A stretch of 64,000 bases of DNA, taken from Sporosarcina luteola. Lineage in GTDB: Bacteria > Bacillota > Bacilli > Bacillales_A > Planococcaceae. Each line of letters opens with the position of its first letter. The stretch's first letter is position 1. Of the stretch, positions 34,778 through 43,223 are shown piece after piece. The position numbers were made by a program, and so were the translations under genes. The notes under the pieces were generated by a model, which saw nothing but the letters and a program-made list of their open reading frames with translations, was not told the DNA's origin and searched no databases. Where the stretch lies: assembly GCA_014204635.1 (NCBI GenBank), contig JACHLS010000002.1:248001-312000 (forward strand), written 5' to 3'.

Positions 34778-36412
34778 TTAATCTACAATAATAATTCGGC
34801 CTTTGACACTTGACTCATGGAGGATGTAGAGTCGATCGTTAGCCTTCAAGTCTTCAAGTGCAATCACTTTTCCGTCCTTCAAAATGGTCGCCTGTCGAAT
34901 GTCCATGTTGTAGATTTTACCTGCTTCTCTCCAATATCCATTCCATTGACTCACGTTGATTACACTGATTGCGCCACTTGAAACAGTTTCCAATCTGCCG
35001 ATTGAGACGAGATTGGCGACATTGGCGTAGGGATGTATCAGATGCACAGCAATTATCGTGCCATCTTGAACGATAAAATAGCCATATGTCGATGTTTCAA
35101 ATTTCAGATCCATCTGTGGAATAAGTTTCGATACAGAGTTGTATCGATCCTCGACTGCGACCGTATCATTGCTGAATGATAACGTCTGGGAAGCAACGGG
35201 ACTCCATCCGCTATTAGCTAACTCATATCCTGAGGAAAGTGTCAGCTGATAGGCACCTACTGAGTCGATGCGGCCATAGTAAATGGAATAGTCCGTCATA
35301 TTGGGACTTTGCAATCCGTCGTTCGCAATATGGATGACATTTGCAAACGCGCTCTTGTTGCCGCCTTCTGTAATAATCAATGCTGTACCGGCCGCCTGCA
35401 GACTGACAGGATCGACTAATCGTCCGTTGCGGATTAATATGGTTCCGTCATGATAGCGGAACGTTCCGGATTGGTGGAGACCGATTTCTTTTCGGTTCAA
35501 ATTGACAGAGGCAATGGATTCGTTGAAAGTCCGCTCATTTGCATTTTTAATTACCATCTTCTGAATGACTTCTTTGCCTGCCTGCTTTACTGTGACATAA
35601 TAGATGTCCTGATTGGCATAGTAACGCAACCGATCCGGTTGAATTTGTTCAGTTCCGACATAGATCGGAGTTTTTGTGGAATACGTATAGCTGCTGTTGC
35701 TCTTGTGCGTAGAGGCCCACCAGAGCCAGTTTTTAAAGATCTGCTCCTCTGCCACGATCAATTTATGATTGGTAGAATCAATGCGTTGGATCTTTCCTTT
35801 ATATAACGCTTCTACCTGTATGCCGTGGTCGATCACTTCGATGGAATCGGCTCGGTTCGTGTTGTAAGTCGATAACGACAGTTTTACCCGGTCCCCTTCA
35901 TGAATGACACTTCTATCTTTTTGTGTGGAGCCTTTAAAAAATTTCGTTTGGTTCGTGATGAAATACGTTTGAGAACGACCGTCGTCCAAGCGAATCGATA
36001 GAAATTTTCCTTGCGGATCCAGTTGGCTGACAAGACCTGTCATGATGCGGTCCCGTGATTCGGTGACGGCTGCCTGCGTCCCAGTCTTTCCACGCAATGC
36101 CTTGACACGGCGAAGATTAACATCTGCTTCAATCTCCATCCCTAACTTAAATGCTTCAATTTTCACCGGCCGCGAATCAACAGTAAGCTGTGCAAACGTA
36201 TCAATTTGGAGTGTCATCTCCCGGCCTTGGTCATTGCGAATCGTAATATCTTTCAATCTTTTTTCCGTCGTCTTCTTATCTACTTGCACTTCCTCATATC
36301 CGACGCCTACGAAAGTCCCCTTAATGGGTGTGCTCGCTTGTGCAGGTTTTGCTGTCCAACTGGTTAATAAAAGTACAAACGTAAGTATATATAGGAAACA
36401 TTTTTTTCTCAT
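34778..36412 (-). CDS. Large exported beta-rich protein, unidentified
   Basis: 544 residues from the ATG at 36412, which has GGAGG six bases upstream; the ATG at 36430 sits before that site and is less likely. The signal peptide is about 1-27 (ending AQAS). The rest is made of short beta-strand repeats of the type GKIQRIDSTNHKLIVAE, GLVSQLDPQGKFLSIRLD and GRIDSVGAYQLTLSSG, resembling DUF5666-like beta units. No SLH domain or catalytic motif is seen. It heads the surface-protein gene group and may associate with the SLH proteins; this is inference. Confidence 0.75.
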   Translation of the reverse strand: MRKKCFLYILTFVLLLTSWTAKPAQASTPIKGTFVGVGYEEVQVDKKTTEKRLKDITIRNDQGREMTLQIDTFAQLTVDSRPVKIEAFKLGMEIEADVNLRRVKALRGKTGTQAAVTESRDRIMTGLVSQLDPQGKFLSIRLDDGRSQTYFITNQTKFFKGSTQKDRSVIHEGDRVKLSLSTYNTNRADSIEVIDHGIQVEALYKGKIQRIDSTNHKLIVAEEQIFKNWLWWASTHKSNSSYTYSTKTPIYVGTEQIQPDRLRYYANQDIYYVTVKQAGKEVIQKMVIKNANERTFNESIASVNLNRKEIGLHQSGTFRYHDGTILIRNGRLVDPVSLQAAGTALIITEGGNKSAFANVIHIANDGLQSPNMTDYSIYYGRIDSVGAYQLTLSSGYELANSGWSPVASQTLSFSNDTVAVEDRYNSVSKLIPQMDLKFETSTYGYFIVQDGTIIAVHLIHPYANVANLVSIGRLETVSSGAISVINVSQWNGYWREAGKIYNMDIRQATILKDGKVIALEDLKANDRLYILHESSVKGRIIIVD

Positions 36413-36430
36413 TCGGCACCTCCGATTCAA

Positions 36431-36917
36431 TCATAATACTGAAAAATGTCCTACGTTGTATATCGGTAAAAAGGAAGGGGATGTTAGAAGTAATTAACTG
36501 CAGACGAGTATATCGAACGAGAATTGCTATATTTTTTAGAGTGGCCCTCTTGATATAAATAATAGATTGCCATAATTAGAAACTCTGCGGGTTGTTTACA
36601 ATAAACAGGGTTTATAGCATTAAACATACAACTTCCTTATATATTGTTCTGTCATCGAGATGTTAATGTCTGACACAACAAAAGTCGTACTGCAGCAGGC
36701 ACATGCGAGATCACATGGATGACAGTCAGAGAGAGAGGGGAGGAATCGGGCCGAGGTCTTCTATTGATTGATGCTTCAAAACAAACTGGATAAGGTTCAG
36801 ATTTTGATTTTGACTGAAGAATCGTTGGTGTCAATCAGATTTTTATTTAGTTGCTTTTTGTTCGTTTTTAATTTAAAAAATTAATTCTCACTATGCATGA
36901 AAAATATGACAATTCAC
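36431..36917. other. Intergenic region between the surface operon and the S41 protease
   Basis: About 490 bases of divergent promoter region, AT-rich at both ends with a more GC-rich centre. A minus-strand 60-codon frame at 36652-36834 lacks a ribosome site and looks accidental. No RNA or repeat recognised. Confidence 0.4.
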
Positions 36918-36946
36918 TTGAAGAAAATGTATACTTAAACTATTAG
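36918..36946 (+). promoter_or_regulatory. Probable SigA promoter of the S41 protease gene
   Basis: TTGAAG and TATTAG hexamers with 17-bp spacing, 23 bases before the start codon. Confidence 0.5.
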
Positions 36947-36968
36947 AAGAAAAGGGGCGATACTCATT

Positions 36969-38360
36969 TTGAAAAGACGTAGTGTACGCTACTTTGTGTT
37001 GTTACTCATGGCTATTCTGTTTTATATGCCATTCGCCTCTTTTGCATCAGCGGAGCCAATTGAAGATATCCGTCAATTGGTACGGGATGAATATGTAGAC
37101 GCTGTGCCGGAGTCTGTCTTAATGAAAAAGACGGGGAAAGAGATAACAGATGCACTGGATCCCCATTCGGTCTATCTGTCGAAAAAGGAATATGAAGGGT
37201 TCATCAACGGAATTGACCAACGAATTGTCGGGATTGGTGTGGTGTTAGAGGAAAACGCAAAAGGTGTAAAAATTATTTCGGTGATTCCAAACAGTCCCGC
37301 GGAGCAAGCAGGAATTCTTCAGGGCGACATCATTACGGCTGTTAATGGGACATCCATTGCCGAAATGGCAGTACAGTCTGCAATCGCTTTGATTGGAGGA
37401 GAAGAGGGGACGGTTGTCTCACTTTCGATTCAAAGACCGGATGTATCAAAAACTATGAAGGTACAAGTGAAAAGGAAGGAAATCCATTTGCCTGTAGTGG
37501 AGTCTGCAATTCTGGGCGGGCGTATCGGCTACATCCGCTTGAACAGTTTTTCCGATGAAGCTGCCGGAGAAATGAATGATGCCATCCAGTCAATGAAAGG
37601 AATGGAAAGTTGGATCTTCGATTTGCGTGATAATGGAGGCGGGTATATAACGGCAGCTCAAGATGTAGCCGGTTTCTTTCCGGATGTCCGTTATGCGTTC
37701 CAATTGCGTGAGAAGAATAAACAGCCATTGCTTTATGAAGCGAAACGACAGAAACATATGTTCAACGGACCAGTCGCGGTATTACTCAATAAAAATAGTG
37801 CGAGTGCATCTGAAATGGTAGCAGCGTCATTGAAGGAGAAAGGAGCTGCCACCTTCTACGGACAGCGCTCCTATGGTAAAGGGACGATGCAAGCGATGTT
37901 TCCATTTGAAGACGGGAGCGTGTTGAAACTGACGACCGCACGTTTTTATTCACCGGGAGGGCAGGCTGTCGATCAAGTGGGGGTATTACCCGATCACAAG
38001 ACAGAGATTGGCCGCGAGCTGGCCTTTGCTCATCGGGATCTGTTGCGTTCCGGTTTAAAAGGATACACGCGCATGCGTTCTTTAAACAATGTGCCGAAAA
38101 CCAAAACCTTTTTAATTGAAATGAACACGCCGATGAATTGGAAGACCATGGCGCCTGAAACAGTGAAATTGATTGAGCTTGGCGGCGAAGAAGTTCCTGT
38201 TACGGTCCATGTAGAAAATGATAGGGCGTTGAAGGTGACACCCACCAGTCCTTTGGTGACTGGGGAGTCGTATCTATTGATCGTACATCCGAAAGTAACG
38301 AGCAAAGCAGGCAAACCGATGAAGAAAGGCATATATGTTGAAGTTCAAGTGAAAAAGTAA
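36969..38360 (+). CDS. Carboxy-terminal processing protease (S41) with a C-terminal SbsA-like Ig domain
   Basis: 463 residues. The signal peptide is about 1-29 (ending ASA), then a short helical segment, a PDZ domain (about 77-165; GIGVVLEENAKG, SPAEQAGILQGDIITAVNG), and the S41 catalytic core. NKNSASASEM near 276 holds the serine and RSYGKGTMQ near 300 the lysine of the Ser-Lys dyad. Unlike CtpA/CtpB, residues about 385-463 form an Ig-like SbsA/Big_5-type domain (VTPTSPLVTGESYLLIV). It is exported and probably trims envelope proteins. The start is TTG at 36969 behind AAGGGG. Confidence 0.9.
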   Translation: MKRRSVRYFVLLLMAILFYMPFASFASAEPIEDIRQLVRDEYVDAVPESVLMKKTGKEITDALDPHSVYLSKKEYEGFINGIDQRIVGIGVVLEENAKGVKIISVIPNSPAEQAGILQGDIITAVNGTSIAEMAVQSAIALIGGEEGTVVSLSIQRPDVSKTMKVQVKRKEIHLPVVESAILGGRIGYIRLNSFSDEAAGEMNDAIQSMKGMESWIFDLRDNGGGYITAAQDVAGFFPDVRYAFQLREKNKQPLLYEAKRQKHMFNGPVAVLLNKNSASASEMVAASLKEKGAATFYGQRSYGKGTMQAMFPFEDGSVLKLTTARFYSPGGQAVDQVGVLPDHKTEIGRELAFAHRDLLRSGLKGYTRMRSLNNVPKTKTFLIEMNTPMNWKTMAPETVKLIELGGEEVPVTVHVENDRALKVTPTSPLVTGESYLLIVHPKVTSKAGKPMKKGIYVEVQVKK

Positions 38361-38363
38361 AAA

Positions 38364-38408
38364 GAAAGAGCTATGCCATTTGCTATCGAATGGTACAGCT
38401 CTTTTTCG
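38364..38408. terminator. Terminator of the S41 gene, overlapping the 3' end of sda
   Basis: AAAGAGCTATGCCATT pairs with AATGGTACAGCTCTTT, followed by TTCGTCTTTTG. The stem encodes the last residues of sda on the other strand. Confidence 0.85.
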
Positions 38409-38556
38409 TCTTTTGTTCTTGAAGTGAAGGATTAACAGGATGTAGGCAACGACGCTGAATCTCTCGCTCTAGCAAAAGAATAAAATCTCGGCACAGCTTC
38501 AAATCTTTCGCTTTCGAATAGCTTTCAAGTAGTAGATCATCAGGCATTTCGCTCAT
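38383..38556 (-). CDS. sda: Sporulation checkpoint antikinase Sda
   Basis: 57-residue protein not found by length-limited ORF calling. Sequence: a short N terminus, then LLLESYSKAKDLKLCRDFI and LLLEREIQRRCL, which match the helical hairpin of B. subtilis Sda (LLIESYFKATEMNLNRDFI; IENEIKRRSL). Sda binds the sporulation histidine kinases (KinA) and blocks Spo0A activation while replication is starting or DNA is damaged. The C terminus is about 12 residues longer than in B. subtilis and runs into the terminator stem of the facing S41 gene. The ribosome site GGAGGTGAAC is excellent. A promoter and DnaA boxes lie directly upstream. Confidence 0.9.
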   Translation of the reverse strand: MSEMPDDLLLESYSKAKDLKLCRDFILLLEREIQRRCLHPVNPSLQEQKTKKSCTIR

Positions 38557-38630
38557 TTCTGTTCACCTCCAAAAATGTTCTAAATCGTAATGTTCACTCA
38601 TACATTAGTAGGTGCAGTGGAGTTATTCTT

Positions 38631-38659
38631 ACTTTAGCAGAAAATAAAATAAGGAACAA
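38631..38659 (-). promoter_or_regulatory. Probable promoter of sda
   Basis: Minus strand: TTGTTC (38659-38654), 17-bp spacer, TAAAGT (38636-38631). The nearest DnaA box begins ten bases upstream of the -35 element. Confidence 0.45.
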
Positions 38660-38668
38660 CCGTTCTAT

Positions 38669-38766
38669 TTATCCACATGTATAAGTGGATAAGTTGTGGT
38701 TAACTTGTTTATAAAGGGGAAAAACCACTATTCATAGTGGGGATTGTGTGCATAATGTTATCCACA
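38669..38766. promoter_or_regulatory. DnaA-box cluster upstream of sda
   Basis: Within 98 bp there are three perfect 9-mers (consensus TTATNCACA): TTATCCACA at 38669 (plus), TGTGCATAA at 38747 (minus-oriented), and TTATCCACA at 38758 (plus). There are also two one-mismatch boxes: AGTGGATAA at 38684 and TGTGGTTAA at 38695. B. subtilis sda is known to be switched on by active DnaA through boxes at its promoter, so this is the expected regulatory site. No origin-type AT-rich unwinding element or dnaA gene is nearby. Confidence 0.85.
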
Positions 38767-38853
38767 GGTGTGGAGTAGTAGGAATATTGTCGAAACTTTT
38801 ATCTGACTAATTAAAAAATAGGAAAAATATATCGGTTTTTGTCGAAGTTCGTA

Positions 38854-38882
38854 TTGTTATTTTTGCTTTCTTCAGATAATGT
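38854..38882 (+). promoter_or_regulatory. Probable SigA promoter of the CdaR-type regulator
   Basis: TTGTTA and TAATGT with 17-bp spacing. A start point near 38889 supports the TTG start at 38913 rather than the GTG at 38892. Confidence 0.45.
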
Positions 38883-38912
38883 GATTTTATAGTGAAGTTT
38901 GGGGGGATTGAG

Positions 38913-40034
38913 TTGTTTCAATTTGATACATTGGGACAAGAAATCGTGGAGGAATTGTCCAGTTTAATTCAAGAACAGGTTATCTTGACGGATCGCCGAG
39001 GCTTTATCCAAGCGAGCACGGATCCAAAACGGATCAATCAATTCCATGAAGGGGCATTGCTCAGCTTGCGACAAAAGGAGATTCTTTATATGACAGATAA
39101 GGAATTGGCAAGACTTAGGGGAGTACGGAAGGGGATTGTTTTGCCGCTCATTATATCTGGTGAGTCGATTGCCGTACTCGGCATTACTGGAGATCCGGAA
39201 AAAATTCAACCGCAGGCTCAATTGATCTTGCGGGTTGTCGAGTTGTTCATCCAAGACAGCTTAAAAAGGAAAGAGAAGGAAGAGAAAGTGCGGGAACGCG
39301 AATTCTATGTATTTGAATGGCTCACTTCCTCTAAAAAGGACGAACGGTTCCTGGAAAGAGGTGCTCTTTTAGGGATAGAAGTGGAAAAATACAAACAAGT
39401 TATTGTCATTGAGGCAGTGGACGATGAGGAGCAGTTCACAGTCGAAGAGTTGGACAACTTCAATGCGATCCAAAATATTCATCCAGAAATGCAAATGACA
39501 CGCTGGGGACAGAATAAGCTGCTTCTCTTATTGCCAGATATTCCGGAGGATAAATTGAAAAATGAACTTGAATATTTACTGCTTCACATCAAGCGGAGGA
39601 AAAAACTCGCGATTGCCGCCGGTATCGGCAGCTGTACACACCCATTGGAATTGGCGAAGTCATTTAATGAAGCAGGTCGGGCTGTTGCGGTCTCCAAAAG
39701 AATAGGAAGGGTTGTTTTTGAGCGGGAGCTCCGGTTTGAATTGATCATTCAGAGTCTTCCCGAAACAACTAGCGATGAATTTATTCGGAGGACCGTCGAG
39801 CCGATAGGCGAAGACATTGAACTGCTTCATAATTTACGTGTCTGGTTCAGTGAAAATCAATCTATGCAAAACACGGCACAAAAGCTACATATCCATAAAA
39901 ATACATTATCCTATCGACTTCAGAAAGTAGAACAACTGACAGGACTGTCCGTCTCAGACATCCATGATGTGTTTCTTCTCTACTTGGGCATACGCCTTTG
40001 GGACGAAAGAGAAAGCCGCCTGGTTACTATGTAG
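38913..40034 (+). CDS. CdaR/PucR-family transcriptional regulator (YsfB/GlcR-like)
   Basis: 373 residues from TTG at 38913, chosen because GGGGGG lies about six bases upstream; GTG at 38892 is the alternative. The N-terminal sugar-diacid recognition domain (about 1-130; ILTDRRGFIQASTDP, VLGITGDPEKI) is followed by a GGDEF-like linker domain and a C-terminal PucR-type HTH (MQNTAQKLHIHKNTLSYRL, about 318-336). In B. subtilis a CdaR-type gene (ysfB) precedes glcD-glcF and controls them. Here glcD-glcF follow after 1.8 kb of repeats, so the same role is likely. Confidence 0.87.
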   Translation: MFQFDTLGQEIVEELSSLIQEQVILTDRRGFIQASTDPKRINQFHEGALLSLRQKEILYMTDKELARLRGVRKGIVLPLIISGESIAVLGITGDPEKIQPQAQLILRVVELFIQDSLKRKEKEEKVREREFYVFEWLTSSKKDERFLERGALLGIEVEKYKQVIVIEAVDDEEQFTVEELDNFNAIQNIHPEMQMTRWGQNKLLLLLPDIPEDKLKNELEYLLLHIKRRKKLAIAAGIGSCTHPLELAKSFNEAGRAVAVSKRIGRVVFERELRFELIIQSLPETTSDEFIRRTVEPIGEDIELLHNLRVWFSENQSMQNTAQKLHIHKNTLSYRLQKVEQLTGLSVSDIHDVFLLYLGIRLWDERESRLVTM

Positions 40035-40091
40035 CAAGGCGGTCAGACTGTAGACAAAGTCACTCCAAGAATGGAAATGAATTATCAAATC

Positions 40092-40207
40092 GGCAGGGAG
40101 CGCAACTTCGCTTTCCATGGGCTTGACTTCAGCCTCCTCGTCACTCCGTTCCTGCGGGGTCTTCAGCTCAAGCTATTCCCATAGGAGTCTACGTTGCGCT
40201 CCCTGCC
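40092..40207. repeat. 116-bp palindromic intergenic element
   Basis: Perfect 15-bp terminal inverted repeat: GGCAGGGAGCGCAAC at 40092-40106 and its complement at 40193-40207. The interior (CAGCCTCCTCGTCACTCCG, TCCTGCGGGGTCTTCAGC) resembles a dispersed non-coding element that I recall as frequent in Bacillaceae and Planococcaceae genomes. Confidence 0.7.
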
Positions 40208-40323
40208 TTAGATACTAATTCTTTATGAATGAGTAACTATATGAAGACTCTTTGTACATTCTGCTTAAAGGTACTATCCATTTTAATTTTTCATAACATT
40301 AGTTCCTTGTTAGCAGAACATCT

Positions 40324-40419
40324 GTTGATTGCAGCGGAGGCGGCGACTCCTGGGGGGTGAGCGGACGAGGAGGCTCACCACCCGCCCCCGGAAAGCGACC
40401 GCCAGAAGCGGAAATCAAC
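40324..40419. repeat. 96-bp palindromic intergenic element
   Basis: GTTGATT at 40324 and AATCAAC at 40413-40419 bound a GC-rich body (GCAGCGGAGGCGGCGACTCC ... GAAAGCGACCGCCAGAAGCG) that can fold on itself. It is similar to a common Bacillaceae intergenic repeat. Confidence 0.65.
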
Positions 40420-40502
40420 TTTACTAGAAATCTAATGTGAGTAACGACCGTATTTTATATTTATACACCAAAACTAATGAATATGTTTTTGTCTACGTTC
40501 TT

Positions 40503-40535
40503 GCCGCCTTGTTACTATGTAGCAAGGCGATTTTT
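40503..40535 (+). terminator. Terminator (second copy of the regulator-gene hairpin)
   Basis: CGCCTTG and CAAGGCG pair, followed by ATTTTT. The first copy at 40015-40041 has no T-run, so this copy probably represents the original terminator end. Confidence 0.6.
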
Positions 40536-40657
40536 CATGCCCTTTTCATGAATTTCAAAGAAATATTGATCGTTAGGCATCGATATATATTGTCAACGGT
40601 AAGACCTGCTGTTAAGGCACTTGTTATTCGCTGATTAGCTCCTCCTTTGTCTGTAGC

Positions 40658-41557
40658 AGCTCGTAAGTTTCCCCAGGAGCGCTTGTATCTAGCTGTTGCC
40701 AGCTCATAAGTTCGCTAGGAGCGCTCGTATCTAGTTGATGACAGCTCGTAAGTTCCCAAGAGCGCTCGTATTTAGTTGATAACAGCTCATAAGTTCCCAA
40801 TAGCGCTCGTATCTAGTTGATGGCAGCTCGTAAGTTCCCAATAGCGCTCGTATCTAGCTGTTAACAGCTCGTAAGTTTCCAGAAGCGCTCGTATCTAGCT
40901 GTTAACAGCTCGAAAGTTCGCCAGGAGTGCTCGTATTTAGCTGTTAACAGCTCGAAAGATTCCCAGAAACGCTCGTATCTAGTTGATGACAGCTCGAAAG
41001 TTTCCCAGAAGCGCTCGTATCTAGTTGATGACTGCTCATAAGTTCCCAAGAGCGCTCGTATTTAGCTGTTAACAGCTCGTAAGTTTCCAGAAGCGCTCGT
41101 ATCTAGTTGATAACAGCTCGTAAGTTTCCCAGAAGTGCTCGTATCTAGTTGATAACAGCTCATAAATCCCCAGGAGCGCTCGTATCTAGCTGTTGCCAGC
41201 TCATAAGTTCCCAGGAGCGCTCGTATTTAGCTGTTAACAGCTCGTAAGTTTCCAGGAGCGCTCGTATTTAGCTGTCAACAGCTCGTAAGTTTCCAGAAGC
41301 GCTCGTATCTAGCTGTTAACAGCTCGTAAGTTTCCCAGAAGCGCTCGTATCTAGCTGTTAACAGCTCGAAAGTTCGCCAGGAGTGCTCGTATTTAGCTGT
41401 TAACAGCTCATAAGTTCCCAGGAGCGCTCGTATCTAGCTGTTAACAGCTCATAAGTTTCCCAGAAGTGCTCGTATCTAGTTGATGACAGCTCGTAAGTTC
41501 TCAAGGAGCGCTCGTATCTAGTTGTTGCCAGCTCATAAGTTCCAAAAGTGTTCGTTT
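40658..41557. repeat. Array of 22 units of about 41 bp, each built from two related halves
   Basis: 900 bp made of 22 units, 40-42 bp each. Each unit has half A (AGCTCRTAAGTTYCCAGRAG) and half B (CGCTCGTATYTAGYTGWTRAC). Both halves contain GCTCGTA, so the underlying period is about 20.5 bp. Many junctions contain the 14-bp palindrome AGCTGTTAACAGCT. There are no unique spacers, so this is not CRISPR. Minus-strand ORFs within it (for example 40861-41049) read as repetitive Tyr/Glu/Ser-rich peptides without ribosome sites. It lies between the regulator and glcD. Its layout parallels the array at 9.9-10.5 kb. Function unknown. Confidence 0.9.
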
Positions 41558-41810
41558 CCTTCAATAAAATGCCTGCGCTGGGCGCGCTGTTCATTCATCC
41601 GATTAAATCTTCTCAACAACCCCTCCTAAAGAATCATCTGCTTGTAAAAGACAACATGTATTTTTGACTAACCCACTACTGTGACTTTTGTATATGGAAC
41701 CAAAAAATGTGTCTAAATTTTGACGAAACGTTGTGCGTGTGACTATATCATAAAAATCTTCAGACTATTAGAATGAAAACAAGAATCAGAAAGTTAGAGG
41801 AGGCTGCTGA
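41558..41810. other. Upstream region of glcD
   Basis: About 250 AT-rich bases after the repeat array, containing the candidate glcD promoter. Nothing else recognised. Confidence 0.4.
41720..41749 (+). promoter_or_regulatory. Candidate promoter of the glcD operon
   Basis: TTGACG and TATATC with 18-bp spacing, about 60 bases before the glcD start; the partly palindromic GACGAAACGTTGTGCGT overlaps the spacer. Confidence 0.4.
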
Positions 41811-43223
41811 ATGAATGAACGGGTGATGGAGCAATTGATCGCGATCACAGGCAGTTCCCATGCAAAGACGACGACCGCTCAAAAGTTAGCCTATTCGTAC
41901 GATGCCACTGCCAATTTTCAGGCGCTGCCCGATTTGGTATTGTCGCCATCTTCCATAGAAGAAATTCAGGAAATTGTAAAAGTATGTGCCGCACACCGGG
42001 TGCCGCTCGTTTCCCGCGGGTCGGGCACCAACTTAGCAGCGGGTACAGCACCGACATCGGGGGGCGTTGTTCTTCTGTTCAATCGGATGAACCACATTCT
42101 AGAACTCGATGAGGAAAATTTAACTATTACGGTCCAGCCGGGTGTGATTACCCGTGAGATCAATGAAGTGGTGGAGTCAAAAGGGTTTCTGTATCCGCCT
42201 GACCCGAGCTCGATGAAAATCTCGACAATCGGGGGAAATGTAGCGGAAAATTCAGGTGGATTGCGTGGGTTGAAATATGGAGTGACCCGGGATTATGTAA
42301 AAGGGTTAAAGGTGGTTCTGCCTTCCGGAGAGCTTCTGACGACAGGGGGGAAGCTGACAAAAGACGTGGCAGGCTATGATTTGACAAGCTTGTATGTCGG
42401 TTCGGAAGGGACGCTCGGTGTGATTGTCGAGATTATGCTTGGGTTGATTCCAGCGCCGAAGACAAAACAAACACTGCTCGTTTTCTATGACACCTTGGAA
42501 CAGGCGGCTGAAACGGTTTCCACAATCATCGCCGCAAAAATTGTGCCGGCTACATTGGAATTCATGGACAAAGGCACCATCGAAACCGTTGAAGATTATA
42601 TGAAAATCGGTCTGCCGACAGATTGTGAGGCCATGTTGCTCATTGAACAGGATGGAGAACCCGCCGTCGTCAACGAAGATATGAAACGGATCCATGAAAT
42701 CTGTCAGGAGAAAGGTGCCACCTCGACACAAATGGCACAATCGGCTGAAGAGGCGGAACAATTGAGCACCGCTAGGCGGATTGCCTTGTCAGCTCTTGCA
42801 AGAAAACGGCCGACGACCATCTTAGAGGATGCAACTGTACCCCGTTCGGAAATTGCCAATATGGTGAGGGCGATCCAGGAAATCGCTAAAAAATATGAAC
42901 TTCTCATTTGTACATTCGGTCATGCAGGCGATGGCAACTTGCATCCCACCATTTTAACGGATGTACGGGATGGCGATGAGATGGCGCGCGTTGAAATGGC
43001 GCTGGCTGAGATTTTTACGCAAGCAATTCAACTTGGTGGAACAATTACCGGAGAGCATGGTGTCGGTGAAATGAAGTCCCCTTATTTGGAATGGAAAATC
43101 GGCACTGCAGGAATCCAAACAATGAAAGCGCTTAAATTGGCAATTGATCCCTTGAACATCATGAATCCAGGCAAGATTTTCGCCAAAGATTCAAAAAAGA
43201 GAGTAGTGGTGCAAAATGGTTAG
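41811..43223 (+). CDS. glcD: Glycolate/2-hydroxyacid oxidase FAD subunit GlcD
   Basis: 470-residue FAD-linked oxidase. The PCMH-type FAD domain (about 38-215) contains PLVSRGSGTNLAAG, DPSSMKISTIGGNVAENSGG and the conserved glycine-rich YVGSEGTLGVI. A C-terminal FAD-oxidase domain contains FGHAGDGNLHPT near 367 and GTITGEHGVGEMK near 407. It oxidises glycolate or a related 2-hydroxyacid and passes electrons to GlcF. RBS AGAGGAGG. The stop overlaps glcF by 8 bases. With the TRAP transporter and thiolase genes downstream, the physiological substrate may not be glycolate. Confidence 0.92.
   Translation: MNERVMEQLIAITGSSHAKTTTAQKLAYSYDATANFQALPDLVLSPSSIEEIQEIVKVCAAHRVPLVSRGSGTNLAAGTAPTSGGVVLLFNRMNHILELDEENLTITVQPGVITREINEVVESKGFLYPPDPSSMKISTIGGNVAENSGGLRGLKYGVTRDYVKGLKVVLPSGELLTTGGKLTKDVAGYDLTSLYVGSEGTLGVIVEIMLGLIPAPKTKQTLLVFYDTLEQAAETVSTIIAAKIVPATLEFMDKGTIETVEDYMKIGLPTDCEAMLLIEQDGEPAVVNEDMKRIHEICQEKGATSTQMAQSAEEAEQLSTARRIALSALARKRPTTILEDATVPRSEIANMVRAIQEIAKKYELLICTFGHAGDGNLHPTILTDVRDGDEMARVEMALAEIFTQAIQLGGTITGEHGVGEMKSPYLEWKIGTAGIQTMKALKLAIDPLNIMNPGKIFAKDSKKRVVVQNG

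Larger units (their letters stand above)
40015..40529. mobile_element. Putative MITE-like composite insertion at the 3' end of the regulator gene
   Basis: A 27-bp segment with one mismatch occurs at 40015-40041 and 40503-40529 as a direct repeat. It is the hairpin GCCGCCT...AAGGCG that closes the regulator gene. Just inside, GTAGACAAA (40050-40058) and TTTGTCTAC (40488-40496) are inverted, and the imperfect inverted ends extend to about 21 bp (17 matching). The interior carries two further palindromic elements (40092-40207 and 40324-40419). There is no transposase. The picture fits a short non-autonomous insertion that duplicated the terminator, but the target duplication is unusually long, so the mechanism is uncertain. 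Confidence 0.5.

Noticed and set aside
36652..36834. 60-codon minus-strand ORF in the surface-operon/protease intergenic region
   Set aside because: No ribosome site or recognisable motif.
38669..38766. Chromosomal replication origin
   Set aside because: DnaA boxes are present but there is no dnaA/dnaN neighbourhood and no long AT-rich unwinding element; the sda promoter explains them.
40861..41049. Minus-strand Tyr/Glu-rich ORF in the second array (and 41400-41594)
   Set aside because: By-product of the 41-bp repeats; no start signals.
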